Shown: one piece after another, positions 42,993 through 51,188 of the stretch
How the letters are laid out: each line of letters begins with the position of its first letter
Numbering within the stretch: the stretch's first letter is position 1
Assembly (NCBI RefSeq): GCF_025264685.1
Contig: NZ_CP073721.1
Location: forward strand, 7,767,501 to 7,831,500
Source of the DNA: Dactylosporangium roseum
GTDB lineage: Bacteria; Actinomycetota; Actinomycetes; Mycobacteriales; Micromonosporaceae
Length of the DNA: 64,000 bases
Direction of reading: 5' to 3'
Made by a program: the position numbers and the translations under genes
Notes under the pieces: generated by a model
The model's input: the letters and a program-made list of their open reading frames with translations, nothing else
Databases searched by the model: none
What the model was told of the DNA's origin: nothing

Positions 42993-45578
42993 ATGACCGA
43001 CGCGCCGATCGCCATCACGAGCGCATCCACGGGATCCGCGGGATTCACGGGATCGCTGACCGATCAGCCACTGGCCTGGCACGCCGTCACCGTGCCGGAC
43101 GTACTGACCGCGCTGGACAGCACACCCGACGGGCTGGCCGAACCGCAGCGCGCCGCACGGCTGGCCGGCTGCGGGCCGAACACGGTGACCAGCCGCAAGC
43201 CGAAGCGGTGGCTGCCGGAGCTGGCCGAGTCGTTCACCGAGCCGCTGCAACTGCTGCTCATCGCGGTCGCGGTGCTCTCGGCCCTGTTCGGTGAACTGTC
43301 CGACGCCGTCGCGATCGCGGTCGTCATCGCCGCGGTCGCCGTGCTGGAGACCGCCACCGAGATGCGCACCGCCCGCGCCATCGACGCGCTCAGGACGATG
43401 AGCGCTCCCACCGCCCGCCTCACCGCCGGCCGGCCGGTCCCCGCGGCCGACCTCGTCCCCGGCGACGTCATCCAGATCGCTGCGGGCGATCTCGTGCCGG
43501 CCGACGCGCGGCTGCTCGCCGCGCGGGGACTGCGGGTGGACGAGTCCACCCGCACCGGCGAAGCCCACCCGGTCGGCAAAGACCCGCGCCCGGTCCCCGC
43601 AGACACGGCGTTGGCCGACCGGGCCAGCATCCTGTACGCGGGCACCGCCGTGCAGGCCGGCGAAGGCACCGCCGTGGTCGTGGCCACCAGCGCCCGCACC
43701 GAACTGGGCAGGCTCGGCAAGCTGGTCGCCGATGCCAAGGAACCCCCGACCCCGCTGCAGCGCACCCTGGCCCAGCTCGCCCGCGCCGTGCTCGTGCTGG
43801 CCATCGCCGCGAGCATCCTCGTCCCGGTCGTCGGGTTGCTGGCCGGGCAGCCGCTGCAAGACATGATCCTGTCCGGGCTCACCGTCGCGTTCGCCACCGT
43901 GCCCGAGGAACTGCCGATCCTCGTCGTCGTCCTGCTCGCCGTGGGTGGCCGGCAACTGGCCCGCCACGGCGCCCTGCTGCGCCGGCTGCGGGCCGGGGAA
44001 ACGCTCGGTGCGGTCACCGTCGTCGTCACCGACAAGACCGGCACCCTGACCGAGCACCAGCTCCGCCTCGGCGACATCCACGGCGAGCGGCGCCACGTGC
44101 TCACCGTCGCGCTGGCCACCCAACCGCGGCCCGGCGCCGCCCGCGATCCGATGGAGACCCAGCTCGCCGGCGCCGCACATCGGCTCGGCCTGCCCGACCC
44201 GGCCGAAGACCTCGTCGCGTTCCCGTTCGACCCGCACCGCAAGCTCGTCTCCCGCGCACACCCCAACCCGAACATCGGTCCGCAGCCCAACCGTGATGCG
44301 GGCGGGGTGTGGCTGGCGGTCGCCGGTGCGCCCGAAGCCATCCTGGGCCGCTGCCGGCTCGACCCGGCCCAGCGGGCGAAGCTCGACGCGCACGTCCATG
44401 ACCTGGCCCGGCAGGGTCTGCGGGTCATCGCGTTCGCCGAACGTGTGTTGCCGGGCATTCCCCAGAACCGCGACGCCGCCGAAACCGACCTCACCTACGT
44501 CGGGCTGGCCACCTTCACAGACCCGCTACGCCCCGGTGTCGCCGAAGCTGTCGCCGCACTCACCACCGCCGGCGTGGCCACCATCGTCGTCACCGGCGAC
44601 CACCCCGACACCGCCGCCGCCATCGCCGCCCAAGCCGGTCTCACCGCCGGACGCTCCATCCCCCGTGGCGGCGACCTCACCGAGCTCCCCGACGCCGACC
44701 TGCAACCCCTGCTCACCCACGGCGCCGTCGTCGCGCGAGCCACGCCGGCCACGAAACACCGCGTCGTCACCGCTCTGCAGCAGCGCGGCGAGATCGTCGC
44801 GGTCACCGGCGACGGCGCCAACGACGCCCCCGCTCTCGCCGCCGCCGACGTCGGGATCGCCCTCGGCGCCCGCGGCGCGGACCTGGCCCGCGCCGCCGCC
44901 GACCTCGTCCTCACCGACGACGCCTACCCCACGGTCGTCACCGCGATCGCCAAGGGTCGCAACATCAGCGCTCAGCTCCGCCGCGCGGTCGCCTTCTATC
45001 TGGGCGCGAAGCTCGCCCTCGTCATCGTCCTGCTCGCCGCCCTCACCTGCGGGCTGCCGGTCCCGTTCGACCCGGTCCACATCGTGCTGCTGGAGGTCTT
45101 CATGGACCTCGGCGCCTCCGTGGCGTTCATCGCCGAACCCGCCGCTCCTGCGGCGATGCGCCAGCCGCCCCGTCCACCCGGCGCTCGGTTCCTCGACCGG
45201 CCCGAGCTCGCCGCCCTCGCCGCTGTCGCGGCCACCCTCACCGTCGCCACCCTGCCCGGCTATCTCTTGCTCGCCCATACCCACCTCGGCGCGGCACGGG
45301 CCGCGGCCATCCTCGGCTGGCTCGCCGGACACGCCGCGATCGCCTGGACGCTGCGCACCCGCCCCGGCCTGTCCTGGCGCGCCAACCCCGCCTTCCCCGC
45401 CTGGGCGGCCATCGCGACGCTCACGGGATTCATCGTCGCCCTTACCCCGGCCGGCCGGCTCATCCATCTCAGTGCCCCGTCCGCGGCGGCGCTCGCAGGC
45501 GTCGGCGCCGCCGTCCTCACCGCGATCGTCGCCGCCACGATCACGCGCCGGCTACTGCGCTTCACCGCCCGACTATGA
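42993..45578 (+). CDS. P-type cation-transporting ATPase
   Basis: 861 residues, complete. Motifs in order: actuator TGE (188-190), TM4 PEELP (304-308), phosphorylation DKTGT (347-351), TGDHPDTA and the hinge GDGANDAPAL. It has an N-terminal cation ATPase domain and six C-terminal helices, so it is P2-like rather than P1B, without CPx or heavy-metal domains. PEELP is found in uncharacterised P2 pumps, so the ion is not certain; Ca2+ or Mg2+-like ions are candidates. GACAGGAGCC precedes the ATG. Confidence 0.92.
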   Translation: MTDAPIAITSASTGSAGFTGSLTDQPLAWHAVTVPDVLTALDSTPDGLAEPQRAARLAGCGPNTVTSRKPKRWLPELAESFTEPLQLLLIAVAVLSALFGELSDAVAIAVVIAAVAVLETATEMRTARAIDALRTMSAPTARLTAGRPVPAADLVPGDVIQIAAGDLVPADARLLAARGLRVDESTRTGEAHPVGKDPRPVPADTALADRASILYAGTAVQAGEGTAVVVATSARTELGRLGKLVADAKEPPTPLQRTLAQLARAVLVLAIAASILVPVVGLLAGQPLQDMILSGLTVAFATVPEELPILVVVLLAVGGRQLARHGALLRRLRAGETLGAVTVVVTDKTGTLTEHQLRLGDIHGERRHVLTVALATQPRPGAARDPMETQLAGAAHRLGLPDPAEDLVAFPFDPHRKLVSRAHPNPNIGPQPNRDAGGVWLAVAGAPEAILGRCRLDPAQRAKLDAHVHDLARQGLRVIAFAERVLPGIPQNRDAAETDLTYVGLATFTDPLRPGVAEAVAALTTAGVATIVVTGDHPDTAAAIAAQAGLTAGRSIPRGGDLTELPDADLQPLLTHGAVVARATPATKHRVVTALQQRGEIVAVTGDGANDAPALAAADVGIALGARGADLARAAADLVLTDDAYPTVVTAIAKGRNISAQLRRAVAFYLGAKLALVIVLLAALTCGLPVPFDPVHIVLLEVFMDLGASVAFIAEPAAPAAMRQPPRPPGARFLDRPELAALAAVAATLTVATLPGYLLLAHTHLGAARAAAILGWLAGHAAIAWTLRTRPGLSWRANPAFPAWAAIATLTGFIVALTPAGRLIHLSAPSAAALAGVGAAVLTAIVAATITRRLLRFTARL

Positions 45579-45579
45579 A

Positions 45580-45609
45580 CTGACACCCGCACGGCAGCGC
45601 TCGTGTCAG
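45580..45609 (+). terminator. Hairpin after the P-type ATPase
   Basis: CTGACAC (45580-45586) pairs with GTGTCAG (45603-45609). It starts two bases after the ATPase stop and separates it from the convergent ECF41 sigma gene. Confidence 0.5.
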
Positions 45610-45649
45610 GTACAGAGTCATCGGCAGGCGAGCATGCGTAAGCGTGGAC

Positions 45650-46528
45650 TCACCGTCGAAGCTCGGCCACCTTGCCCAGCCGCTCGAGCTTCTGCGGGTT
45701 GCGGATCGCGTAGATCCGGGTGATCCGGCCGTCCTCGATGACGAACGACACGGCCGTGTCGTTCTCGCCGCCGGGGTCGATGCGCGCCGCGATGCCGCCG
45801 TTGAGATCGACGATGAAAGCGCTGGCGCCGGGCGCGACCTCGGCGAAGCGGGCCATCACCGGGGCGAGCTTCGCGGCCCCGCGGACCGGCTTCGGGATGG
45901 TCGGGGCCAGGCCGCCGCCGTCGCCCACGACGAGCACGTCGGGCGCCAGCACCGCGAGCAGTCCGGGCACGTCGCCGGTGGTCAGCGCGGCGAGGAACCG
46001 CTCGACCACCTGCTCCTGCTCGGTGCGGCTCACCGACATCCGCGGCCGGCGCGCCGCCACGTGCTTGCGGGCCCGCGTCGCGATCTGGCGCACCGCCGCC
46101 GGCGACTTGTCCAGCGCCTCGGCGATCTCGTCGTACGGCACATCGAAGACCTCACGGAGCACGAAGACCGCGCGCTCCGCCGGTAGCAGCGTCTCGAGTA
46201 CCGCCAGCATGGCGATCGACACGCTCTCCGCCAGCTCGACGTCCTCGGCGACGTCCGGGCTCGTCAGCAGGGGCTCGGGCAGCCACTCGCCCACGTACTC
46301 CTCGCGCTGCCGCGCGAGCGTGCGCAGCCGGTTGAGGCACAGGCGGGTCACGATCCGCACGAGGTACGCCCGGGGGTCCCGGACCTCGCAGCGCTCGGCG
46401 TCGACCAAGCCTGCCCACCGCAGCCAGGTCTCCTGCACCACGTCCTCGGCGTCGGCGACCGAGCCGAGCATCTCGTAGGCGACGGTGAACAGCAGGCTGC
46501 GATGGGCGACGAAGGGGTCCTCGCTCAT
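45650..46528 (-). CDS. ECF41-group sigma factor (SigJ type)
   Basis: 292 residues from ATG at 46528. Sigma2: FVAHRSLLFTVAYEMLGSVA, DAEDVVQETWLRW. Then the ECF41 hallmark WLPEP, sigma4 LPAERAVFVLREVFDVPYDE and AEALDKSPAAVRQIATRARK, and a C-terminal SnoaL-like domain with DGGG. In ECF41 factors this domain controls activity, replacing an anti-sigma. The start overlaps the stop of the carboxymuconolactone decarboxylase gene (ATGA), the typical ECF41 neighbour. Confidence 0.93.
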   Translation of the reverse strand: MSEDPFVAHRSLLFTVAYEMLGSVADAEDVVQETWLRWAGLVDAERCEVRDPRAYLVRIVTRLCLNRLRTLARQREEYVGEWLPEPLLTSPDVAEDVELAESVSIAMLAVLETLLPAERAVFVLREVFDVPYDEIAEALDKSPAAVRQIATRARKHVAARRPRMSVSRTEQEQVVERFLAALTTGDVPGLLAVLAPDVLVVGDGGGLAPTIPKPVRGAAKLAPVMARFAEVAPGASAFIVDLNGGIAARIDPGGENDTAVSFVIEDGRITRIYAIRNPQKLERLGKVAELRR

Positions 46529-47115
46529 GACGCGGACGCTACTCCCGGTCGCTGGGCCAGCGGCTTCAAGCCACACGCGGCGGCGAAGCCGTCGGACTCG
46601 ATGCCGAGCGCCACATTGCCACGCGTGCTCATGTTCGCGAATGCGATCACCGAGGTGAGCTCGACCACGGCGGGAGGTCCCAGCTCGGCGTTCAGCCGGT
46701 CCACCAGCTCGTCGGTCACGGTCGGCGGTGTCTGGCTCATCGCCTCGGCGTACTCCAGGACATCCCGCTCCAGCGGAGTGAAGACGTCCGCCTCCCGCCA
46801 CCGCGGGATCTCGCGCGCCTTCTCCACGTCGAGCCCCTTGTTGCGGGTCTCGAAGTAGTTGAAGTCAAGGCACCACGTGCAGCCGACCAGCGACGCGACC
46901 GCCATGTGGGCGAACGACTTCAGGTTTTCGTCGCAGGCGTCCCACTTCTGCAGCTTGCCGCCGAGGCCGAAGCTGGCGAACAGCACCTTGGGGTTGTGCC
47001 AGTAGACGCCCATAGCCGTCGGCACCTTGCCCAGCTTCTTCTCGATCATCCGCTTGATCAGCGCTCCCTTGACGCCGGTGATCTCGGCCGGGGGGATGCG
47101 GGTCGTGTGCTCCAT
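46525..47115 (-). CDS. Carboxymuconolactone decarboxylase-family protein (COE partner of ECF41)
   Basis: 196 residues. The AhpD-like core has VASLVGCTWCLDFN, with the redox-type Cys pair and acidic/His neighbours, and FTPLERDVLEYAEAMSQTPP. ECF41 sigma factors are usually encoded next to COE proteins (carboxymuconolactone decarboxylase, oxidoreductase or epimerase). A predicted ECF41 promoter lies 57 bases upstream. Confidence 0.9.
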   Translation of the reverse strand: MEHTTRIPPAEITGVKGALIKRMIEKKLGKVPTAMGVYWHNPKVLFASFGLGGKLQKWDACDENLKSFAHMAVASLVGCTWCLDFNYFETRNKGLDVEKAREIPRWREADVFTPLERDVLEYAEAMSQTPPTVTDELVDRLNAELGPPAVVELTSVIAFANMSTRGNVALGIESDGFAAACGLKPLAQRPGVASAS

Positions 47116-47171
47116 GTCTCCTCCTGTGTCGGTGGCTTGTGCCGACGGGTCGGTAGGTCGTCACCCATGGA

Positions 47172-47198
47172 GACACCGGCCGGGCCGCGGATGTGACA
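47172..47198 (-). promoter_or_regulatory. Predicted ECF41-dependent promoter
   Basis: On the minus strand TGTCACA (47192-47198), 16 bases, then TGTC (47172-47175). The published ECF41 consensus is TGTCACA, about 16 bases, CGTC. One mismatch. It would drive the decarboxylase and the sigma gene itself. Confidence 0.7.
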
Positions 47199-47426
47199 TC
47201 GAGCGGGAGAAACGCCGAGCATGTCGCCGGCAACGGGTGGGTTCGCGATGACCAGCGTTCCCGCGGTCAGCGACGCCGGTACGCGCGCCGGCCCGACCGA
47301 GTCAGCTACTGGCGCGGATTGCGGTCGAACAGGTGTTTTGAACGTATCTCGTGAAAATCGGCCGATCGACTCACCTACCGAAACTCGATGGCCCTGTCGA
47401 TCCGGCCTGTGCGAAGATCGGCAACC

Positions 47427-47555
47427 GGGTCGCTAGCTCAATTGGTTAGAGCATTCGGCTGAGTAGCGCGTCCGCTCTCCGCCCGTGCGGTTATGGCAGC
47501 GCTTCCTTCTTCTTGTTGGACCGAAGGGTTCGGGGTTCGAATCCCCGGCGACCCA
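47427..47555 (+). tRNA. tRNA-like gene with about 55 extra bases in the anticodon loop
   Basis: The 7-bp acceptor stem pairs perfectly (GGGTCGC 47427-47433 with GCGACCC 47548-47554, discriminator A). The D arm GCTC-AATTGGTTA-GAGC, the T arm CGGGG-TTCGAAT-CCCCG and the anticodon stem TTCGG/CCGAA (47454-47458, 47521-47525) are all intact. The anticodon loop is 62 bases instead of 7, so no anticodon can be read. The body resembles tRNA-Lys. It may be an interrupted pseudogene, an attachment scar or an intron-like insertion. Confidence 0.7.
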
Positions 47556-47646
47556 CTGTGCCGTGGCTGCGAGCCGGCGTCGGCCCCCGGTGGGCCTCCG
47601 GTCTGCCGCACGGTCGAGGATCACCACCAGCGGAACGGAGGGCCGC

Positions 47647-49806
47647 GTGATCGAGAAGCTGATCATTCAGAAGACACTGCGCGTGCCGGCGAGCACCGGC
47701 GCGGCCGGCGACAGCACGCCGGTGGCCCGGCAACTGGATGCGGCGCTGCTCGATGTCGGGTTCTCGGCGTCGCGGGCTTTGCTGGAACACGTCGGTGCCC
47801 TGGCCACCGGGCCGGCGCTGGACCTCGCCGCCACGGTCGTGTCCGCGGTGCGTGAGCTGGTCGGCGACCATGTTCGGCACAACGCCTATTTCATCGGCTT
47901 CCCGCACGACGTGCCGGACACCGTCGAGTTCTGGACGGAGCGGCTGCGGGCGGCCGTCCGCACCGGCGGCGGCGACGCGACCGACGCGCAACTGCGGGAC
48001 GCGGTCGCCTCGGGTGGCGTGAACCTGCTCGACCTGCCGGGCTACGGCACCTACCGGCACACCTACGCGGAGCTGCTGGCCGCGCACGACGCGCTGATCG
48101 CCGCGGCCGGTGACCGGGTGACCCTGCTGCGGCTCGGCGACACCGCCGACGTGGAGGCAGAGCGGCTCTATCTGGCCCTGGCCGGTAGTTCGACGCCACA
48201 CGGCGAGGCGGACCTCGCGATCCTCAGCGAGCTCGCAGTCGCCTCCGTCGACGGAGCGCAGCCGGAGCAGATCCCGGTGCGGGAGAACCGTGCCGTGCTC
48301 AACGCGATCCGGCTCGTCCTGGGCCGGTCGCTGGTCGCCGTGGACACCACGACCGACGTGCTGCGCCTTGCCTGCCAGGCCTCCGGCGGGGACACCTCGC
48401 TCGTCACACCCACGCGTTTTCGTGCCTTCCGGCGCCGGGAACGGCGGATCCTGCTGGCCGCGCTGAACGAGGTCGTCGGGGCGAGCCCGGACAAGCTCGG
48501 TGACGTCGGGCGCTACGCGGAGCGGTGGAAGCGGCTCGGGGAGCGGCTGCACCCGCACGAGTACGCCGAGTGGCCGCACGCGCGGGAGGTGTTCGCAGTC
48601 GCGCGTGGCGAGCGGCGGGCACACAACCTCGCCGGCCGCGCGGAGGCGGCGATCCGCGCCGGAGCCGTCGGCCCGGCCGCGTCGGTGCTGTCGGCCGCGC
48701 CGGGCTTGCTCCTGCGCTCCGCGGACCGGCTGCTGCGGCTGGCGTCGGCATCGGAGCGGACCGTTGTGGTCGAAGCGGTCACGGACGCGCTCGGCTCGGC
48801 CTCGGGCCGGGTGCTGTGCTCGCTGCGGGAGCATGTCGGCAACCGGTTGACGCCCGCGTCCGCCCGGATGTACGTGAACCGCTCGCGGCGCGCGTGGGTC
48901 GGGCCGGACGAGCGGCCACCGCTGCCGGCCGAGCTGGTGGCCGAGTTGTCGATGCTGCTCGACGCGGAAATCAGCGCCCGGCTGCCGGAGCCGCAGCGAC
49001 CGCTGGTGGTGGACCCGGAGGTGCTCGACGTCGCCCTGCCGCTGTCCGGAAAGGCGGCCGAAGACGGGTTCGCGGTGCTGCCGAGGGGCTCGCGGGCGTC
49101 GGTCTCCGGTGAGCTGCTGCGCTTCTTCACATACTGGCGCCAGACCAGCCGGCGCACCGACTACGACCTTTCGGTGCTGCTGCTCGACGCCGACTTCCGC
49201 ACCGCGGGCCAGGTGTCCTGGACGAACTATCACCATGACGGCGTGGTGCACTCCGGCGACCTCACCGACGCGAAGAACGGTGCGACCGAGTTCATCGACG
49301 TGCCTTTGACGGTCGGCGGGCACTATGTGGTTCCACAGGTGTACATCTATGCGGGCGAGTCGTTCGACGAGGTCGCCGAGTCGATGTTCGGGTACCAGAC
49401 ACGCACACGAGACCAGCGCGGCGCCCCGTTCGACGCACGGACCGTGCGGGCGCGTTCGCACATGCGCGGCCAGGGCCGCGTCGCGCTGCCGATGGTGTTC
49501 GCCAAGGGCCCGCGTGGCTGGCAGGCCGTGTGGCTGCACCTGTACCTGCGGGGTAGGCCGTCGTTCAACCGGGTGGAGGAGAACACGTTCAACACCGCCG
49601 ACCGCGTACGAGCACTGATGGAGCGGCGTTACCTCACCGTGTCCTACCTTGTCGACCGGTGGCGCACACGGGCCGAGGTGATGATGTGGAACGGCCCGCT
49701 GCCGGACGAGCCGGTCACGTTCATCGGCATCGAGGCGCCCGAGGACCTGCCGGACGGATCGGAGGCGTATACACTGGATCGGCTCGGTGAGCTGATTCCT
49801 GCTTGA
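47647..49806 (+). CDS. Large TerD-domain protein (MXAN_6230/SCO0854-like)
   Basis: 719 residues from GTG at 47647 after GGAGGG. The first 500 residues are helical; YGTYRHTYAELLAAHDALIA resembles the MXAN_6230/SCO0854 family, but the RING-type Cys cluster is absent. The C-terminus (about 550-690) is TerD-like: DLSVLLLDADFRTAGQVSWT, VHSGDLTDAKNGATEFIDVP and VVPQVYIYAGESF. TerD domains bind Ca2+ and occur in tellurite/stress complexes. It stands alone with no other ter genes. Confidence 0.75.
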   Translation: MIEKLIIQKTLRVPASTGAAGDSTPVARQLDAALLDVGFSASRALLEHVGALATGPALDLAATVVSAVRELVGDHVRHNAYFIGFPHDVPDTVEFWTERLRAAVRTGGGDATDAQLRDAVASGGVNLLDLPGYGTYRHTYAELLAAHDALIAAAGDRVTLLRLGDTADVEAERLYLALAGSSTPHGEADLAILSELAVASVDGAQPEQIPVRENRAVLNAIRLVLGRSLVAVDTTTDVLRLACQASGGDTSLVTPTRFRAFRRRERRILLAALNEVVGASPDKLGDVGRYAERWKRLGERLHPHEYAEWPHAREVFAVARGERRAHNLAGRAEAAIRAGAVGPAASVLSAAPGLLLRSADRLLRLASASERTVVVEAVTDALGSASGRVLCSLREHVGNRLTPASARMYVNRSRRAWVGPDERPPLPAELVAELSMLLDAEISARLPEPQRPLVVDPEVLDVALPLSGKAAEDGFAVLPRGSRASVSGELLRFFTYWRQTSRRTDYDLSVLLLDADFRTAGQVSWTNYHHDGVVHSGDLTDAKNGATEFIDVPLTVGGHYVVPQVYIYAGESFDEVAESMFGYQTRTRDQRGAPFDARTVRARSHMRGQGRVALPMVFAKGPRGWQAVWLHLYLRGRPSFNRVEENTFNTADRVRALMERRYLTVSYLVDRWRTRAEVMMWNGPLPDEPVTFIGIEAPEDLPDGSEAYTLDRLGELIPA

Positions 49807-50094
49807 GCCGCGACAGCCGAGGCCATGCGGGCGCTTCCTGCTATTCCGTTCGATTCGGGACCTCCGCGCAAGCGGAGGATCTGGTATTCAGCGCCCGCGC
49901 TCTCCTCGGGTCGCGGCCGGCGGGCACGTGTCCGCATAGGACACGGCATCCACACCGACGACCACGGCCATCCGCACAAGCATCAGGGGTTCGCTTCGAC
50001 CAGCCGCGCGAGCGGGGCGGGGCCGCGGGTCATGCACCTGACGGGAGCGGCACCGCCACCGCGAGTGCGACCCGGTCCGGTAGCGTCGCTGTGC

Positions 50095-50865
50095 ATGGTG
50101 GATCACCAGGTGCTCCAGGACGACCCGCATCGGCAGGTCGTACGTATCGGCGACACCGTGCGCCGTCCCATGCACCCGTGGTCCCCGACCATCCACGAGC
50201 TCTTACAGCACCTGGAAAGCGTCGGATTCCCGTACGCGCCTCGGCTACTCGGAATCGACGCGGACGGCCGGGAGGTCCTCACCTACATCGACGGCGAGTC
50301 GGGCGGTGCCGCGTGGGCAAAGGTCGTCGAGGAGGCCGGTCTGGTCGCGATGGCACGTCTCCTGCGGGATTACCACGATGCTGTACGCAGCTTCCGTCCC
50401 AGGGCCGAGTCCGGGTGGGCCGGCTGTGCCGGCCGCTTCGGCGCAAACGATCTGGTCTGTCATGGTGACTTCGGGCCGTGGAACCTGGTGTGGCGGGGCA
50501 CCCAGCCGGTAGGCATCCTGGACTGGGACTACGCGTGGCCGGCCCCGCCCGTCCACGACGTCGCCTATGCCTTGGAATACGTGGCACCGTTCCGCGACGA
50601 CGACGTCTGTACCCACTCGTTGCGCCACCCCACACCGCCGGACCGGCGGCAGAGGATGGAGCGATTCGCCGAGGCGTACGGGCTTACGACAACCGCTGGT
50701 CTCGTCGACGAGGTCATCGCCCAGCAACACCATGTGTGGCTGCGTGCCCGGCAACTCGCGGCCGAGGGCCGGCAGCCTCAGGTCGCATGGCAGGAAGCCG
50801 GTGTCCTCGATGAGGTAGCCGCGCGGATCCGATGGAGTCGCGCTCACCGTCACCTGTTTGCCTGA
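50095..50865 (+). CDS. Aminoglycoside phosphotransferase-family kinase
   Basis: 256 residues from ATG at 50095. The catalytic loop VCHGDFGPWNLVW has the Asp base and Asn; ILDWDYA is the metal-binding segment. LTYIDGESGG and the first 60 residues fit the N-lobe. A TAGCGT box eight bases before the ATG suggests a leaderless message. Substrate unknown; many such kinases act on metabolites, not drugs. Confidence 0.85.
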   Translation: MVDHQVLQDDPHRQVVRIGDTVRRPMHPWSPTIHELLQHLESVGFPYAPRLLGIDADGREVLTYIDGESGGAAWAKVVEEAGLVAMARLLRDYHDAVRSFRPRAESGWAGCAGRFGANDLVCHGDFGPWNLVWRGTQPVGILDWDYAWPAPPVHDVAYALEYVAPFRDDDVCTHSLRHPTPPDRRQRMERFAEAYGLTTTAGLVDEVIAQQHHVWLRARQLAAEGRQPQVAWQEAGVLDEVAARIRWSRAHRHLFA

Positions 50866-51038
50866 TCCCCCGGCATCCGCCTACGCCGTCCCGACATCGG
50901 CGTGGCGCCAGGGTGCTGGCCGCATCCCGCCGGCGAGCAATGCTCGAAACCTGTGGATGCTCGTCGAGAGGCGTACTCTCCCGACGAGTCCGAACCAGGG
51001 AATCGAGTAAGGCCCGCGCGAACGCGGGTCGGAAAGGT

Positions 51039-51140
51039 ATGCCCGTGCTCACGGTAGTCAACCCCGACGACGCCGCGCGTAACGCTCCCAATCCGCAACC
51101 GGCCGCATCGGCAGATCAGTCGCCCGGAAACCGATGGTGA
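51039..51140 (+). CDS. Possible 33-residue ORF
   Basis: ATG at 51039 is preceded by GGAAAGG and, before that, a CCCGCG-CGAA-CGCGGG hairpin. The peptide starts MPVLTVVNPDDAARN and is polar and Pro/Ala-rich, with no known family. Confidence 0.3.
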   Translation: MPVLTVVNPDDAARNAPNPQPAASADQSPGNRW

Positions 51141-51188
51141 CATTGCCGGACCATACGGCCGTAGGATGAGCGCAACAGGGAGGTCAGC

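Noticed and set aside
42906..44399. Long minus-strand frames opposite the P-type ATPase
   Set aside because: Low-complexity Gly/Asp/Arg sequence mirroring the ATPase codons.
47491..49539. 682-codon minus-strand open frame
   Set aside because: Antisense shadow of the TerD-like gene; composition is His/Arg/Gln-rich and unlike any family.
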